A stretch of 64,000 nucleotides of DNA from assembly GCA_031292255.1 (NCBI GenBank), contig JARLHN010000029.1:93341-157340 (forward strand), given 5' to 3'. The position numbers and the translations under genes were made by a program. Position 1 is the first letter of the stretch. Each line of letters opens with the position of its first letter. The notes beneath the pieces are model-generated. The model was not told where the DNA came from, did not search any database, and worked only from the letters and a program-made list of their open reading frames with translations. Source of the stretch: Oryzomonas sp. Its GTDB lineage: Bacteria; Desulfobacterota; Desulfuromonadia; Geobacterales; Pseudopelobacteraceae. This document shows, piece by piece, positions 8,768 through 18,786 of this stretch.

Positions 8768-9088
8768 TCAGACGGGAGGAGCGCGGTTTTGCGGGGAATG
8801 ACAAAAACGGGTTACTACACAGATGAGGACAAGGATTGCAGAACAGGCTGGGAATGTGAACGGCAGGTAGGTGACGGCGTGAAGCGTTATCGTGACATCG
8901 GCGGTGCGATGGTGGGCAACGGCGCAGATGGGACAATCATCGTCGTGGTCGCGTCCATCGTCGTGGTGATGGAAGGCGGCCAGCAGGATCGAGAACAGCA
9001 TAAGCATCGACAGCGCAAGCGCAATAACACGGCGATGCTGCCTGTACTCCGGGATGCTGTTCCCGGTTATGCGTGATGGTGACTTCAT
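8768..9088 (-). CDS. Small His/Asp-rich membrane protein at the head of the metal operon
   Basis: The 106-residue protein has one strong N-terminal hydrophobic segment (about 21-39), then a dense metal-ligand patch (HHHDDGRDHDDDCPICAVAHH, residues 40-60), and a second hydrophobic segment. A CPIC pair sits inside the patch. Such small proteins are often found beside zinc transporters, and the patch could bind zinc. The candidate promoter places the transcript start at about the ATG, so translation may be leaderless; no ribosome site is visible. No family is recognised with certainty. Confidence 0.6.
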   Translation of the reverse strand: MKSPSRITGNSIPEYRQHRRVIALALSMLMLFSILLAAFHHHDDGRDHDDDCPICAVAHHRTADVTITLHAVTYLPFTFPACSAILVLICVVTRFCHSPQNRAPPV

Positions 9089-9095
9089 GATTACA

Positions 9096-9124
9096 AATAG
9101 AAACAGTTTCTATTCATATGTCAA
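9096..9124 (-). promoter_or_regulatory. Candidate sigma-70 promoter overlapped by a 19-bp palindromic operator (Zur-type candidate)
   Basis: Reading on the minus strand, TTGACA (9124-9119) is followed after 17 bases by TCTATT (9101-9096). The spacer and -10 are covered by aatagaaacagtttctatt (9096-9114), a perfect palindrome of 9-bp arms around one base. A 7-1-7 type dyad over the promoter is the architecture used by Fur-family repressors. Because the transcript would encode the His-rich protein, barrel and metal importer, Zur is the favoured binder. That is inference; the bases do not match a consensus I can name. Confidence 0.6.
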
Positions 9125-9161
9125 GCGTTTAATGGCAGAGGAATGGCGCCGCCGGAACTTT

Positions 9162-10025
9162 TCATACGCCCAATCGATGGAACATGAACACGAAGAGCGA
9201 GGCGCAGAGGCAATAATAGCCGAAGAAATGCCAGCGCCCTTTCTCCAGCCAGCTGGAGAGCCAGCGCAACGCCAGAAGCCCCGCCAGAAAACTCAGCACC
9301 ATCCCCACGATGCCGGGAAGAAAAAGACCCGCCAGATGTGCTCCCTGCCCTGAAGCGGGGAGCGCGTGCGCCTTCAAGAGCCGCAGGACTTCACGGGCGA
9401 TCACGGGCGGGGTCAGCACCACGGCCAGTGCGAAGCTGAATTCCTCGGCCTTCACCCTGGCGACCCCCAGCAAGAGGCCGACGGAGATGGTCGCCCCGGA
9501 GCGGGAAAAACCCCGGAACGGGAGACAGAGTCCCTGCACGGCCCCGATCAGGATCGATTCCCCGGCCCCTATCTCCCTGGGCCCCACCAAGCGTTTTCCT
9601 TTCAGGCCGGCGATGACGATCAAAAGCCCCGCCGCCGCCAGGGCCGCCGAGATGAGGCCCAGGTTGCCGAAGAGCATCTCGATCTCGGCATGGGAGACGT
9701 TACCCAGGACAAAACGCTCGATCAACACCTTCAGCGACAGCCCAACCGCACCGGTCAGGATCGTGGCGAGAACGATCAGTTTGAGCGACGCCATGAATTG
9801 ATGGCGCGAGGCAAAGAACCCTGCTTTCCAGGAGTTCCAAAAATAGCAGATCACCGCGAACATGGTTCCGGTGTGGAGCATGACCAATAGCAGCGTCATC
9901 TCCGGGATGGTCGGATCGAGCCCCATCAATTTCGCGATCACGATGACGTGGGCGGAACTGGACACGGGCAATAACTCGGCAGCCCCCTGGACTGCCGCAA
10001 GGATGAGGATCTGGATCATGGTCAT
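9162..10025 (-). CDS. uppP: Undecaprenyl-diphosphate phosphatase (UppP/BacA)
   Basis: The 287-residue integral membrane enzyme recycles undecaprenyl diphosphate, the sugar-carrier lipid of peptidoglycan and glycan synthesis. The N-terminal motif QGAAELLPVSSSAH matches the family QGxxExLPISSSxH box, and the second box FRGFSRSGATI carries the catalytic Arg/Ser. About eight hydrophobic segments are present. The open frame extends far upstream, but this extension has no membrane or family signature and is a GC-rich shadow; the MTMIQ start at 10025 is taken. It is transcribed towards the metal operon but ends 38 bases before that operon's promoter. Confidence 0.92.
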   Translation of the reverse strand: MTMIQILILAAVQGAAELLPVSSSAHVIVIAKLMGLDPTIPEMTLLLVMLHTGTMFAVICYFWNSWKAGFFASRHQFMASLKLIVLATILTGAVGLSLKVLIERFVLGNVSHAEIEMLFGNLGLISAALAAAGLLIVIAGLKGKRLVGPREIGAGESILIGAVQGLCLPFRGFSRSGATISVGLLLGVARVKAEEFSFALAVVLTPPVIAREVLRLLKAHALPASGQGAHLAGLFLPGIVGMVLSFLAGLLALRWLSSWLEKGRWHFFGYYCLCASLFVFMFHRLGV

Positions 10026-10253
10026 ATTGGGTGTTACCTGCCGATCGGTCGGGATATGGTGAAACGAAGCGCAGCCTAGCATAAAAAATACGGCTGTGCC
10101 ATCGCCTAAAAATGATTGCATTATCTCATACCGATGGCAGAATGTGAGACATGCGGGCACACTCACCGTCTCGCAGGGCCCGGTGTCCCGGCCCCCTGCC
10201 TGCGGTTGACCGCAGTCACCACCAGTCCCAACAAAGAGCGAGGCACAACATCC

Positions 10254-10763
10254 ATGCGCACCCAAACCGCCGCTTATTGGATCGACAAGCTGCATCTCAC
10301 CCGCCATCCCGAAGGCGGCTGGTTCCGCGAAACCTACCGCGCTACGGAGACCATCCCCGAGGCCGGACTGCCGACCCGCTTTCAGGGCGAACGGGCCTTT
10401 TCCACCGCCATCCAGTTCCTGCTGGAGCGGGACGACTGCTCGGCGCTGCACCGCCTGAAGTCCGACGAGATGTGGCACTTCTACGAAGGCTCGCCCCTGA
10501 CGGTGCATCTCATCGCTCCGGACGGCGAGTACCGCCCCATCCTGCTCGGCCGCGATCCGGAACAGGGAGAGCAACTCCAGGCCGTGACGCCGGCCGGGAG
10601 CTGGTTTGGGGCCGATTTGGCCGGCTCCGGCGAATTCGCTCTGGTGGGGTGTACGGTGGCGCCCGGCTTTGATTTTACCGATTTCGAAATGGGCGGCCGC
10701 GGCAACCTGGCGGAACTCTTCCCGCAACACGAAGCGCTCATCAGGCGCTTGACCAGGGGCTAG
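10254..10763 (+). CDS. DUF985 cupin-fold protein
   Basis: The 169-residue protein is a single-domain cupin of the DUF985 (cupin_5) family. Family marks are WIDKLHLTRHPEGGWFRETYR at the start, FSTAIQFLL, and the core HRLKSDEMWHFYEGSPL with the later APGFDFTDFEMG strand. Catalytic role is not established for the family. The frame is open for another 46 codons upstream, but those residues are out of family character, so the ATG at 10254 is used. It is followed after three bases by an unrecognised gene, probably in the same transcript. Confidence 0.85.
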   Translation: MRTQTAAYWIDKLHLTRHPEGGWFRETYRATETIPEAGLPTRFQGERAFSTAIQFLLERDDCSALHRLKSDEMWHFYEGSPLTVHLIAPDGEYRPILLGRDPEQGEQLQAVTPAGSWFGADLAGSGEFALVGCTVAPGFDFTDFEMGGRGNLAELFPQHEALIRRLTRG

Positions 10764-10766
10764 GCG

Positions 10767-11345
10767 GTGTCCCTCCCGCACCAGCAGGAGATCGCCTGCC
10801 AGCAGGTCCTGGTGGAGGATTCGTCGGTCTTCTCCATCCAGTGGAGCGTCTTCCCGGCCCCCCTTGCGGCGCGGCTCACCCCGGAAATGCTCCTGAACCG
10901 CTATCTGGCTTATATCCGCAGGTGCACCGCCACCATCATCCGCCCCCATTGCTCGGCCCCGGGCATCCGGTTTCGCCTGCTCGGCAGCCGCTGGAGCCTG
11001 ATCAGCTTTCGGGCGCCGGTCGAAGAGCAACATGCCGTGGTGCTGCGTATCTGCGGCGGCATGCTGGTGCAGCCGGGCCACCGCGAACGCGGCGAACTGC
11101 GCTTCGCCATCAAGGAAGAGCCGGACGGCATCCGGGTTTCGCTGGAACTCTCCGGGTATTGTCCGCTGATCCTCGGCAGTCCCTTGCCCTCACCGTTCCG
11201 CCGCCTGCTCTACCGCCTTTCCCAAGCGGCTATCCACCGTCTGGTGACGGTTCGTTTCCTGGCGCTGCTCTATCGGGAACTGTTCGGATCGACCGCGCGC
11301 GTCCGCGTGGTGGGCGTCAAGGTACGGGACGGACAGCCGGTTTAG
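10767..11345 (+). CDS. Conserved-looking protein of unknown function
   Basis: A 192-residue frame starting at GTG three bases after the cupin stop. It has no signal peptide and no clear membrane segment. The composition is Arg-, Leu- and Pro-rich, with beta-like segments (RFRLLGSRWSLISF, VVLRICGGML, GIRVSLELSGYCPLIL) and an amphipathic C-terminal half. I do not recognise a family. Codon use is like its neighbours, and the tight spacing supports expression with the cupin gene. Confidence 0.6.
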   Translation: MSLPHQQEIACQQVLVEDSSVFSIQWSVFPAPLAARLTPEMLLNRYLAYIRRCTATIIRPHCSAPGIRFRLLGSRWSLISFRAPVEEQHAVVLRICGGMLVQPGHRERGELRFAIKEEPDGIRVSLELSGYCPLILGSPLPSPFRRLLYRLSQAAIHRLVTVRFLALLYRELFGSTARVRVVGVKVRDGQPV

Positions 11346-11550
11346 CAGGTTCTTGAACACCTTCTGTCGGGGACGCTCTGCGGCGAACCATGGTTGTCAC
11401 GTTTCCGCATAACATACTGAAATACGTCGTTATATACATGTCGGCTCCGGCAGGATCGTGGTTTTTAGGTTTAGTTTTTTGAATACGCCTCAAAATATGT
11501 TACAAGAATACGATACTGTTAATATCTCTTTAGACAAGGAATGAGCTTCC

Positions 11551-13875
<2,325 letters not shown>

Positions 13876-13883
13876 GCGGGTTT

Positions 13884-13966
13884 ACCACGAGGACACGGGG
13901 AAAAGACAAGCAAAACAAAATCTTGGCTTTTGCCTCTCCTCCGTGAAACCACATGTCTTCCGTGGT
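13884..13966. repeat. Short intergenic inverted repeat
   Basis: accacgaggacacg (13884-13897) and catgtcttccgtggt (13952-13966) form an imperfect inverted pair between lon and mlaE. The accacggagacacgg theme is a widespread small intergenic repeat. It could act as a weak transcription barrier after lon; there is no T-run. Confidence 0.4.
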
Positions 13967-13990
13967 CAAGCTTTATAAAAAAGGTACCGA

Positions 13991-14764
13991 ATGAACACCA
14001 CCGTCATCGACAGGATCATGCTGCTCTTCTTCGCCGAGCTACAGGGGTGGTTCGCCCTGGCGGCCAAGACCTTTGCGCGCATGTTCCAGCGCCCCTTCTA
14101 CTACCGGGAATTCGCCGTGCAGTTCGACAAGCTCGGTTTTTCCTCCCTCTTCATCTGCATGCTGACCGGCCTGTTCACCGGCATGGTCATGGCCCTGCAG
14201 GCCCTGGTCCAGCTCAAGCCTTTTGCCGCCACCAGCTACGTGGGCGGCATGGTGGCAGTGACCATGATCAAGGAGTTGGGACCGGTGCTGGCCTCGCTCA
14301 TGGTAGCCGGCCGCGTCGGGTCCGCCATTACCGCCGAACTGGGCACCATGGTGGTCACCGAACAGGTTGACGCCATGCGGGTGGAGGGGACCGACATCGT
14401 CAAGCGCCTGGTGGCACCGAGGCTGAAGGCCATGCTCCTGGCGCTGCCGCTCTTGACCGCGGTGGCCGACGCCATCTCGCTCCTTGGGGGGTATATCATG
14501 TCGTCGGGCTACGGTATCAATCCCACCATGTATCTCAAGGGCATCCCCCAGTTCATGGTCTTCCAGGACTTGATCGAGGGGTTGGTCAAACCGACCGTCT
14601 TCGGGCTCCTGATCGCCATGACCGGCTGCTACGTGGGACTCAACACCCGCGGCGGGGCCGAAGGGGTGGGCAACGCAGCCAAACAGGCGGTGGTGGTCTC
14701 CTCGGTGCTGATCCTGATATTCGATTTCTTCCTGACCAAGATCTTCGTGGCATTCAGGGGATAA
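13991..14764 (+). CDS. mlaE: MlaE-type ABC permease of the lipid-asymmetry transporter
   Basis: The 257-residue membrane protein is the permease subunit of an MCE/Mla phospholipid transporter. Family marks are the amphipathic N-terminus, FTGMVMALQALVQL, the long MVAVTMIKELGPVLASLMVAGRVGSAITAELGTM motif region, and the C-terminal GLNTRGGAEGVG coupling segment. It works with MlaF (ATPase) and MlaD (MCE protein) encoded just downstream to move lipids between inner and outer membranes. It is eight bases upstream of the EVE-domain gene. Confidence 0.93.
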   Translation: MNTTVIDRIMLLFFAELQGWFALAAKTFARMFQRPFYYREFAVQFDKLGFSSLFICMLTGLFTGMVMALQALVQLKPFAATSYVGGMVAVTMIKELGPVLASLMVAGRVGSAITAELGTMVVTEQVDAMRVEGTDIVKRLVAPRLKAMLLALPLLTAVADAISLLGGYIMSSGYGINPTMYLKGIPQFMVFQDLIEGLVKPTVFGLLIAMTGCYVGLNTRGGAEGVGNAAKQAVVVSSVLILIFDFFLTKIFVAFRG

Positions 14765-14771
14765 GGCAACC

Positions 14772-15242
14772 ATGGCATTTTGGCTCTTCAAAACCGAACC
14801 GGGCTGTTTTTCCTTCGATGACCTGAAGGCCTGCCCGAATATGACCGAACACTGGGACGGGGTGCGTAACTACCAGGCCCGCAACTTCCTGCGGGATCAG
14901 ATCAGACCGGGCGACGGAGTGCTGTTCTACCACGGCAGCATCCCCGAGCCGGCCGTCGTGGGCATCGCAGAGGTGGTGCGGGAGGGGTATCCGGATTTCA
15001 CGGCCCTGAACCCGGACAGCGAGCATTTCGACCCCAAGGCGTCGCCCGGCAACCCGATCTGGTACATGGTGGACGTACGCTATGGCGAGCCGTTGCCCCA
15101 ACCGGTCTGCCTTGAGCGGATCAAGGCCAATCCCCTCCTGGCCCACATGCCGCTGGTCAATCGCAGCCGCCTCTCCATCCAGCCGGTAACCGCCGATGAA
15201 TGGCGGATCATCCTGATCATGGGCGGAGTGGAGACCCGATGA
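14772..15242 (+). CDS. EVE-domain protein
   Basis: The 156-residue protein is one complete EVE domain (PUA-like fold), recognisable from the opening FWLFKTEPGCFSFDDL, the WDGVRNYQARNFLRDQIRPGD block, and VLFYHGS followed by VVGIAEVV. EVE domains bind modified nucleobases in DNA or RNA. It is placed between mlaE and mlaF and its stop codon overlaps the mlaF start (ATGA), so it is co-translated with the lipid transporter although no lipid role is known. Confidence 0.9.
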   Translation: MAFWLFKTEPGCFSFDDLKACPNMTEHWDGVRNYQARNFLRDQIRPGDGVLFYHGSIPEPAVVGIAEVVREGYPDFTALNPDSEHFDPKASPGNPIWYMVDVRYGEPLPQPVCLERIKANPLLAHMPLVNRSRLSIQPVTADEWRIILIMGGVETR

Positions 15243-15991
15243 GCGGCAACAATTGCATCCGCATGGAAAAACTGTGCTACTCCGTGGGCGGCCGAAAGAT
15301 CCTGGATGACTTCGACTTCTGTCTGGAACGGGGCGTCAACCGCACCATCCTGGGAGTGAGCGGCGCCGGCAAGACCACCATCCTCAAACTGCTTCTCGGG
15401 CTTTTGATCCCCCAAGCCGGCCGGGTCTACATCGGCGACGTCTGCATCACCGGCCGGCCGGAGTCAACATTCAGTGAACAACGCAAACGGATCGCCATTG
15501 TTTTCCAGGGAGGGGCGCTGTTCGACTCCATGACCGTCGGCGAAAACGTGGGCTACCGCATGTTCGAGGAGGGACGGCTTTCGGAAGGGGAAATCGAGCG
15601 GATCGTGCTGGAAAAACTTTCGTTCGTTGGCGTGGAGCAGGCGGTCAATCTCTATCCGGCCGAACTGTCGGGCGGCATGAAGAAACGGGTGGCCATCGCC
15701 CGAGCCCTGGCGGCCAACCCGGATTACATCTTCTTCGACGAGCCGACCACCGGCCTCGACCCCATCGGGGTCTACAACATCTGTAACCTGATGCAGCGCC
15801 TGCAGGCCGAAGGCAAGACCACCCTGATGGTGACCCACGACCTGGAGACAGCCTTCGCCACCTCGGAGCGTTTCACCTTCCTGCATCAGGCGCGGATGAT
15901 CTTCGAGGGGACCGAGACAGAGATGCGGGCCAGCACGATCCCGGAGGTGCAGGAGTTTTTACAGCCGACGGAACAGTCGCTGTTTGTATGA
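15239..15991 (+). CDS. mlaF: MlaF-type ABC ATPase
   Basis: The 250-residue ATPase has Walker A at 39-47 (GVSGAGKTT), a Q-loop (VFQGGALF), signature LSGGMKKR and Walker B YIFFDEPTTG followed by THDLET. The LSGGM signature and QGGALFDSMTV stretch are typical of the Mla/Ttg2 group. The frame is open further upstream, but the start at 15239 overlapping the EVE gene stop gives family length. It energises lipid transport with MlaE and MlaD. Confidence 0.94.
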   Translation: MSGNNCIRMEKLCYSVGGRKILDDFDFCLERGVNRTILGVSGAGKTTILKLLLGLLIPQAGRVYIGDVCITGRPESTFSEQRKRIAIVFQGGALFDSMTVGENVGYRMFEEGRLSEGEIERIVLEKLSFVGVEQAVNLYPAELSGGMKKRVAIARALAANPDYIFFDEPTTGLDPIGVYNICNLMQRLQAEGKTTLMVTHDLETAFATSERFTFLHQARMIFEGTETEMRASTIPEVQEFLQPTEQSLFV

Positions 15992-15995
15992 AAAA

Positions 15996-16121
15996 ATCCA
16001 CGACGTCAGATTTGAGATGATAACAAGGCGGCAGGGAGAAAGCGACGGAGGCATAGTGCAACTATGTCGAGGAGCTTTCGACGAGCCAACGCGGTTGGCG
16101 CTCAAATAGGGCATCGTGTCC
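15996..16121. repeat. Palindromic intergenic repeat inside the mla operon
   Basis: The 147-base gap between mlaF and mlaD is filled by a nested palindrome. Outer arms are cacgacgtcagatttgag near 16000 and ctcaaatagggcatcgtg near 16100-16117 (imperfect); the centre holds gcatagtgcaactatgt and the flanks aaagc / gcttt. No reading frame fits. Its resemblance to Geobacter dispersed repeats is from memory. It leaves an AGGTGG ribosome site for mlaD at its downstream edge. Confidence 0.6.
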
Positions 16122-16138
16122 GACAGGTGGAAATGGAT

Positions 16139-17221
16139 ATGGAACGAAGCAACAAGATAGGCTGGGCCCAGGTACGCGCCGGCGTGTTCATCTGCATAGC
16201 GCTGGTATTCGTTGCCGGCGGGGTGCTGCTGATGGGGCAGAAGAACAAGATGTTCGTCCCCAAGGGTAAGTTGCAGGTGGTAATGGACGATGTGGCCGGC
16301 CTCAAGGAAGGCGCTCCGGTCTGGCTGGCCGGCGTGGACGTGGGGGTCGTGACCGATATCCGCTTTGCCGATCCTAAAAAGAACAACGAGGTGAACATCC
16401 GCCTGGAGATCGATGACAAAGCGCTGAAAAAGATCGGTGCAGATTCGACGATCACCATCAAGACCCGCGGCCTGATGGGCGAAAAATACGTGGACATCAC
16501 CCCGTCGCAGCACTACTTCGAAAATCCGGCCGCAGTCCTGCGCGGCACGCCGGTCGTGAAACTGGATGACGTCATGCAGAAAGCCGGCGCCACCTTCGAC
16601 CGCCTGAACAAGGTCGTGGACAATATCACCCAGGGCAAGGGGACACTGGGCATGCTGACTACCGACGCCACCCTCTACACCAACATCGTCAACCTGACCG
16701 GCGAACTCCACTCGCTGGCCGTCAGCATCAACCGCGGCGAAGGAACCCTGGGCAAGCTGAACCGCAGCCCGGAGCCCTATGACAGAATGGTCAGCATCCT
16801 CAACCGGGCCGACAAGACCCTCCAGGACATCCAGCAGTCCGACGGCACCCTGAACAAACTGATCTACGACAAGGCGCTCTACAACAAGCTGGTCACCCTC
16901 GCGGAAAAGAGCAATCAGGCCGCGGACGACGTGCGTGAACTGAACAGAAAGATTTCTTCCAAGGACAGCACCCTTGGCCTGTTGATCAATGACCGGGAGT
17001 TCTACGACAAGGGGATGTCGCTCTTGACCCGGGCCGATGATTCCGTCAAATCCATCGAAGAGGTCTCCGCCAACATCAGGAGCGGCAAGGGAACGGCCGG
17101 CAAACTGGTGACCGACAAGGAGTTGTATGAGCGCATGAACCGCATGGTGGAAAACCTGGATGCCCTGGTGAAAGACTTCAAGGAACATCCCCGCAAGTAC
17201 ATCAAATTCTCGTTGTTTTAA
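16139..17221 (+). CDS. mlaD: MlaD/MCE-domain lipid-transport protein
   Basis: The 360-residue protein has one N-terminal membrane anchor (about 9-29), one MCE domain (about 36-115, with VWLAGVDVGVVTDI and TRGLMGEKYVDIT) and a long helical tail. The tail repeats a unit of the form G-x-GTLGKL followed by D-x-x-LY at least five times, suggesting a periplasmic coiled bundle. ATG 16139 is chosen over the ATG six bases earlier because AGGTGG is then eight bases away. No mlaC or mlaB gene follows; an M16 peptidase comes next. Confidence 0.9.
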   Translation: MERSNKIGWAQVRAGVFICIALVFVAGGVLLMGQKNKMFVPKGKLQVVMDDVAGLKEGAPVWLAGVDVGVVTDIRFADPKKNNEVNIRLEIDDKALKKIGADSTITIKTRGLMGEKYVDITPSQHYFENPAAVLRGTPVVKLDDVMQKAGATFDRLNKVVDNITQGKGTLGMLTTDATLYTNIVNLTGELHSLAVSINRGEGTLGKLNRSPEPYDRMVSILNRADKTLQDIQQSDGTLNKLIYDKALYNKLVTLAEKSNQAADDVRELNRKISSKDSTLGLLINDREFYDKGMSLLTRADDSVKSIEEVSANIRSGKGTAGKLVTDKELYERMNRMVENLDALVKDFKEHPRKYIKFSLF

Positions 17222-17298
17222 CGGGTCCGCCGCTTTACCATTGCTATTGTTTCGGCGATCAAAAATGCAAATCCTTAAATAACACAAGGGGTAAGCCT

Positions 17299-18786
17299 AT
17301 GAAACGTATCTGGTTGCTTGTCGTAGCGCTGTGCCTGTGCTCAACCAGCCTCCGGGCCTCGGGCCTGGAAGACAAGGTCGTCGAACATACCCTGGAGAAC
17401 GGCATGAAACTCCTGCTGGTGGAGCGCCACACCTCCCCGACCGTTGCGGCCTGGATCCGTTTCCGGGTAGGGAGCGTGGACGAGCGCAGCGACGAGCAAG
17501 GCATCGCCCACATGCTGGAACATATGTTGTTCAAGGGTACCACCACCCTGGGGACAAAGAACTATGCCGCTGAAAGACCGTTTTTGGACAAGATCGAACA
17601 GACCGCCCAGGCCATGATCGCCGAGAAAGCCAAACGGGACCAGGGGGACAAGGCCAGGATTGCCGCGTTGGAGAAACAGCTGGCGGCGTTGGAGGCTGAG
17701 GCGTCCCAGTACGTCATAAAGGATGAATTTTTCGAACTCTACGCCAAAAACGGCGGTGTCGGGTACAACGCCTTCACCAGCCGCGACGGCACAACTTACC
17801 TGATCAACCTGCCTGCCAACAAACTGGAGTTGTGGGCGGCCATCGAGTCCGACCGCATGCAGAACGCCGTGCTGCGCGAGTTCTATTCCGAACGCGCCGT
17901 GGTGATGGAGGAGCGCCGCCGCTCCACCGACGCCGACCCGGAAAACAAACTGTGGGAGACTTTCGTCGCCTCCGGCTTTCTGGCACATCCCTACGGCCAC
18001 CCCACCATCGGCTGGCAGTCGGACATCGAGAATCTGACCCGCACCAAGGCAGAACGGTTCTTCCATGCCTACTACGGCCCCCAGAGCGCCGTCGTGGCCA
18101 TTGTGGGAGATATCGACACCAAGGCCGCCATCGCCCTGGTGGAGCGTTATTTCGGCGCCATCCCGCCTGGCAAGGTACATGCTCCCGTCACTGCCGAAGA
18201 ACCGAAGCAGGAGGGGGAACGGCGCATCGAACTCGTAGCCGAGGCCGAACCGACTCTGATGATCGGTTTCCACAAACCTGCCATCAATGCCCCCGACGAC
18301 TTCGTCTTCGACGTAATCAGCATGATCCTGGGCAACGGCCGCACCTCGCGCCTGTATAAAAAATTGGTCATCGAAAAGCAGATCGCCACCGAGGTGGGGG
18401 TCTTCGATGCCCCCGGCAGCCGCTACCCCAACCTCTTCCTCGTCAACGCCACCCCCCGTGCGCCCCACACGTCCACGGAGGTTGAGGAGGCCATCCTCAG
18501 TGAGCTTGAACTGCTCAAGACGGAACCGGTCGCCGAACGCGACCTGCAGCGCGTCCTCAACAAGATCGAATATGATGAGGCCAGCCGGTTGGGCACCAAC
18601 GGCGGCCTGGCCCGCAACCTGACCGAGTACGAAGCGGTCGCCGGCACGTGGCGCTACATGGCCGAATATCGACGCAAGGTGGCTGCGGTCGCTGCCGCGG
18701 ATATCCAGCGAGTGGCCCGGCAGTATTTCACCAGGGAGAACCGCATGGTCGGATTCATCACCAAAAAAGGGGGTGAAGGCAAATGA
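17299..18786 (+). CDS. M16 peptidase, catalytic subunit
   Basis: The 495-residue product has a signal peptide (LCSTSLRASG, cut near 21) and the zinc motif HMLEH at residues 71-75 (H71, E74, H75). Between this motif and the distal glutamate (YSERAVVMEE) lies an extra charged coiled coil of about 50 residues (about 95-145, rich in Ala, Lys, Glu, Gln). The second M16 domain follows. It overlaps the next M16 gene by four bases (ATGA), so the two are made together and probably form a heterodimer in the periplasm, as in mitochondrial-type processing peptidases. Confidence 0.93.
   Translation: MKRIWLLVVALCLCSTSLRASGLEDKVVEHTLENGMKLLLVERHTSPTVAAWIRFRVGSVDERSDEQGIAHMLEHMLFKGTTTLGTKNYAAERPFLDKIEQTAQAMIAEKAKRDQGDKARIAALEKQLAALEAEASQYVIKDEFFELYAKNGGVGYNAFTSRDGTTYLINLPANKLELWAAIESDRMQNAVLREFYSERAVVMEERRRSTDADPENKLWETFVASGFLAHPYGHPTIGWQSDIENLTRTKAERFFHAYYGPQSAVVAIVGDIDTKAAIALVERYFGAIPPGKVHAPVTAEEPKQEGERRIELVAEAEPTLMIGFHKPAINAPDDFVFDVISMILGNGRTSRLYKKLVIEKQIATEVGVFDAPGSRYPNLFLVNATPRAPHTSTEVEEAILSELELLKTEPVAERDLQRVLNKIEYDEASRLGTNGGLARNLTEYEAVAGTWRYMAEYRRKVAAVAAADIQRVARQYFTRENRMVGFITKKGGEGK

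Noticed and set aside
10026-11081. A 350-codon upstream extension of the uppP frame
   Set aside because: It runs antisense through the cupin and hypothetical genes, and UppP family length is met from 10025.
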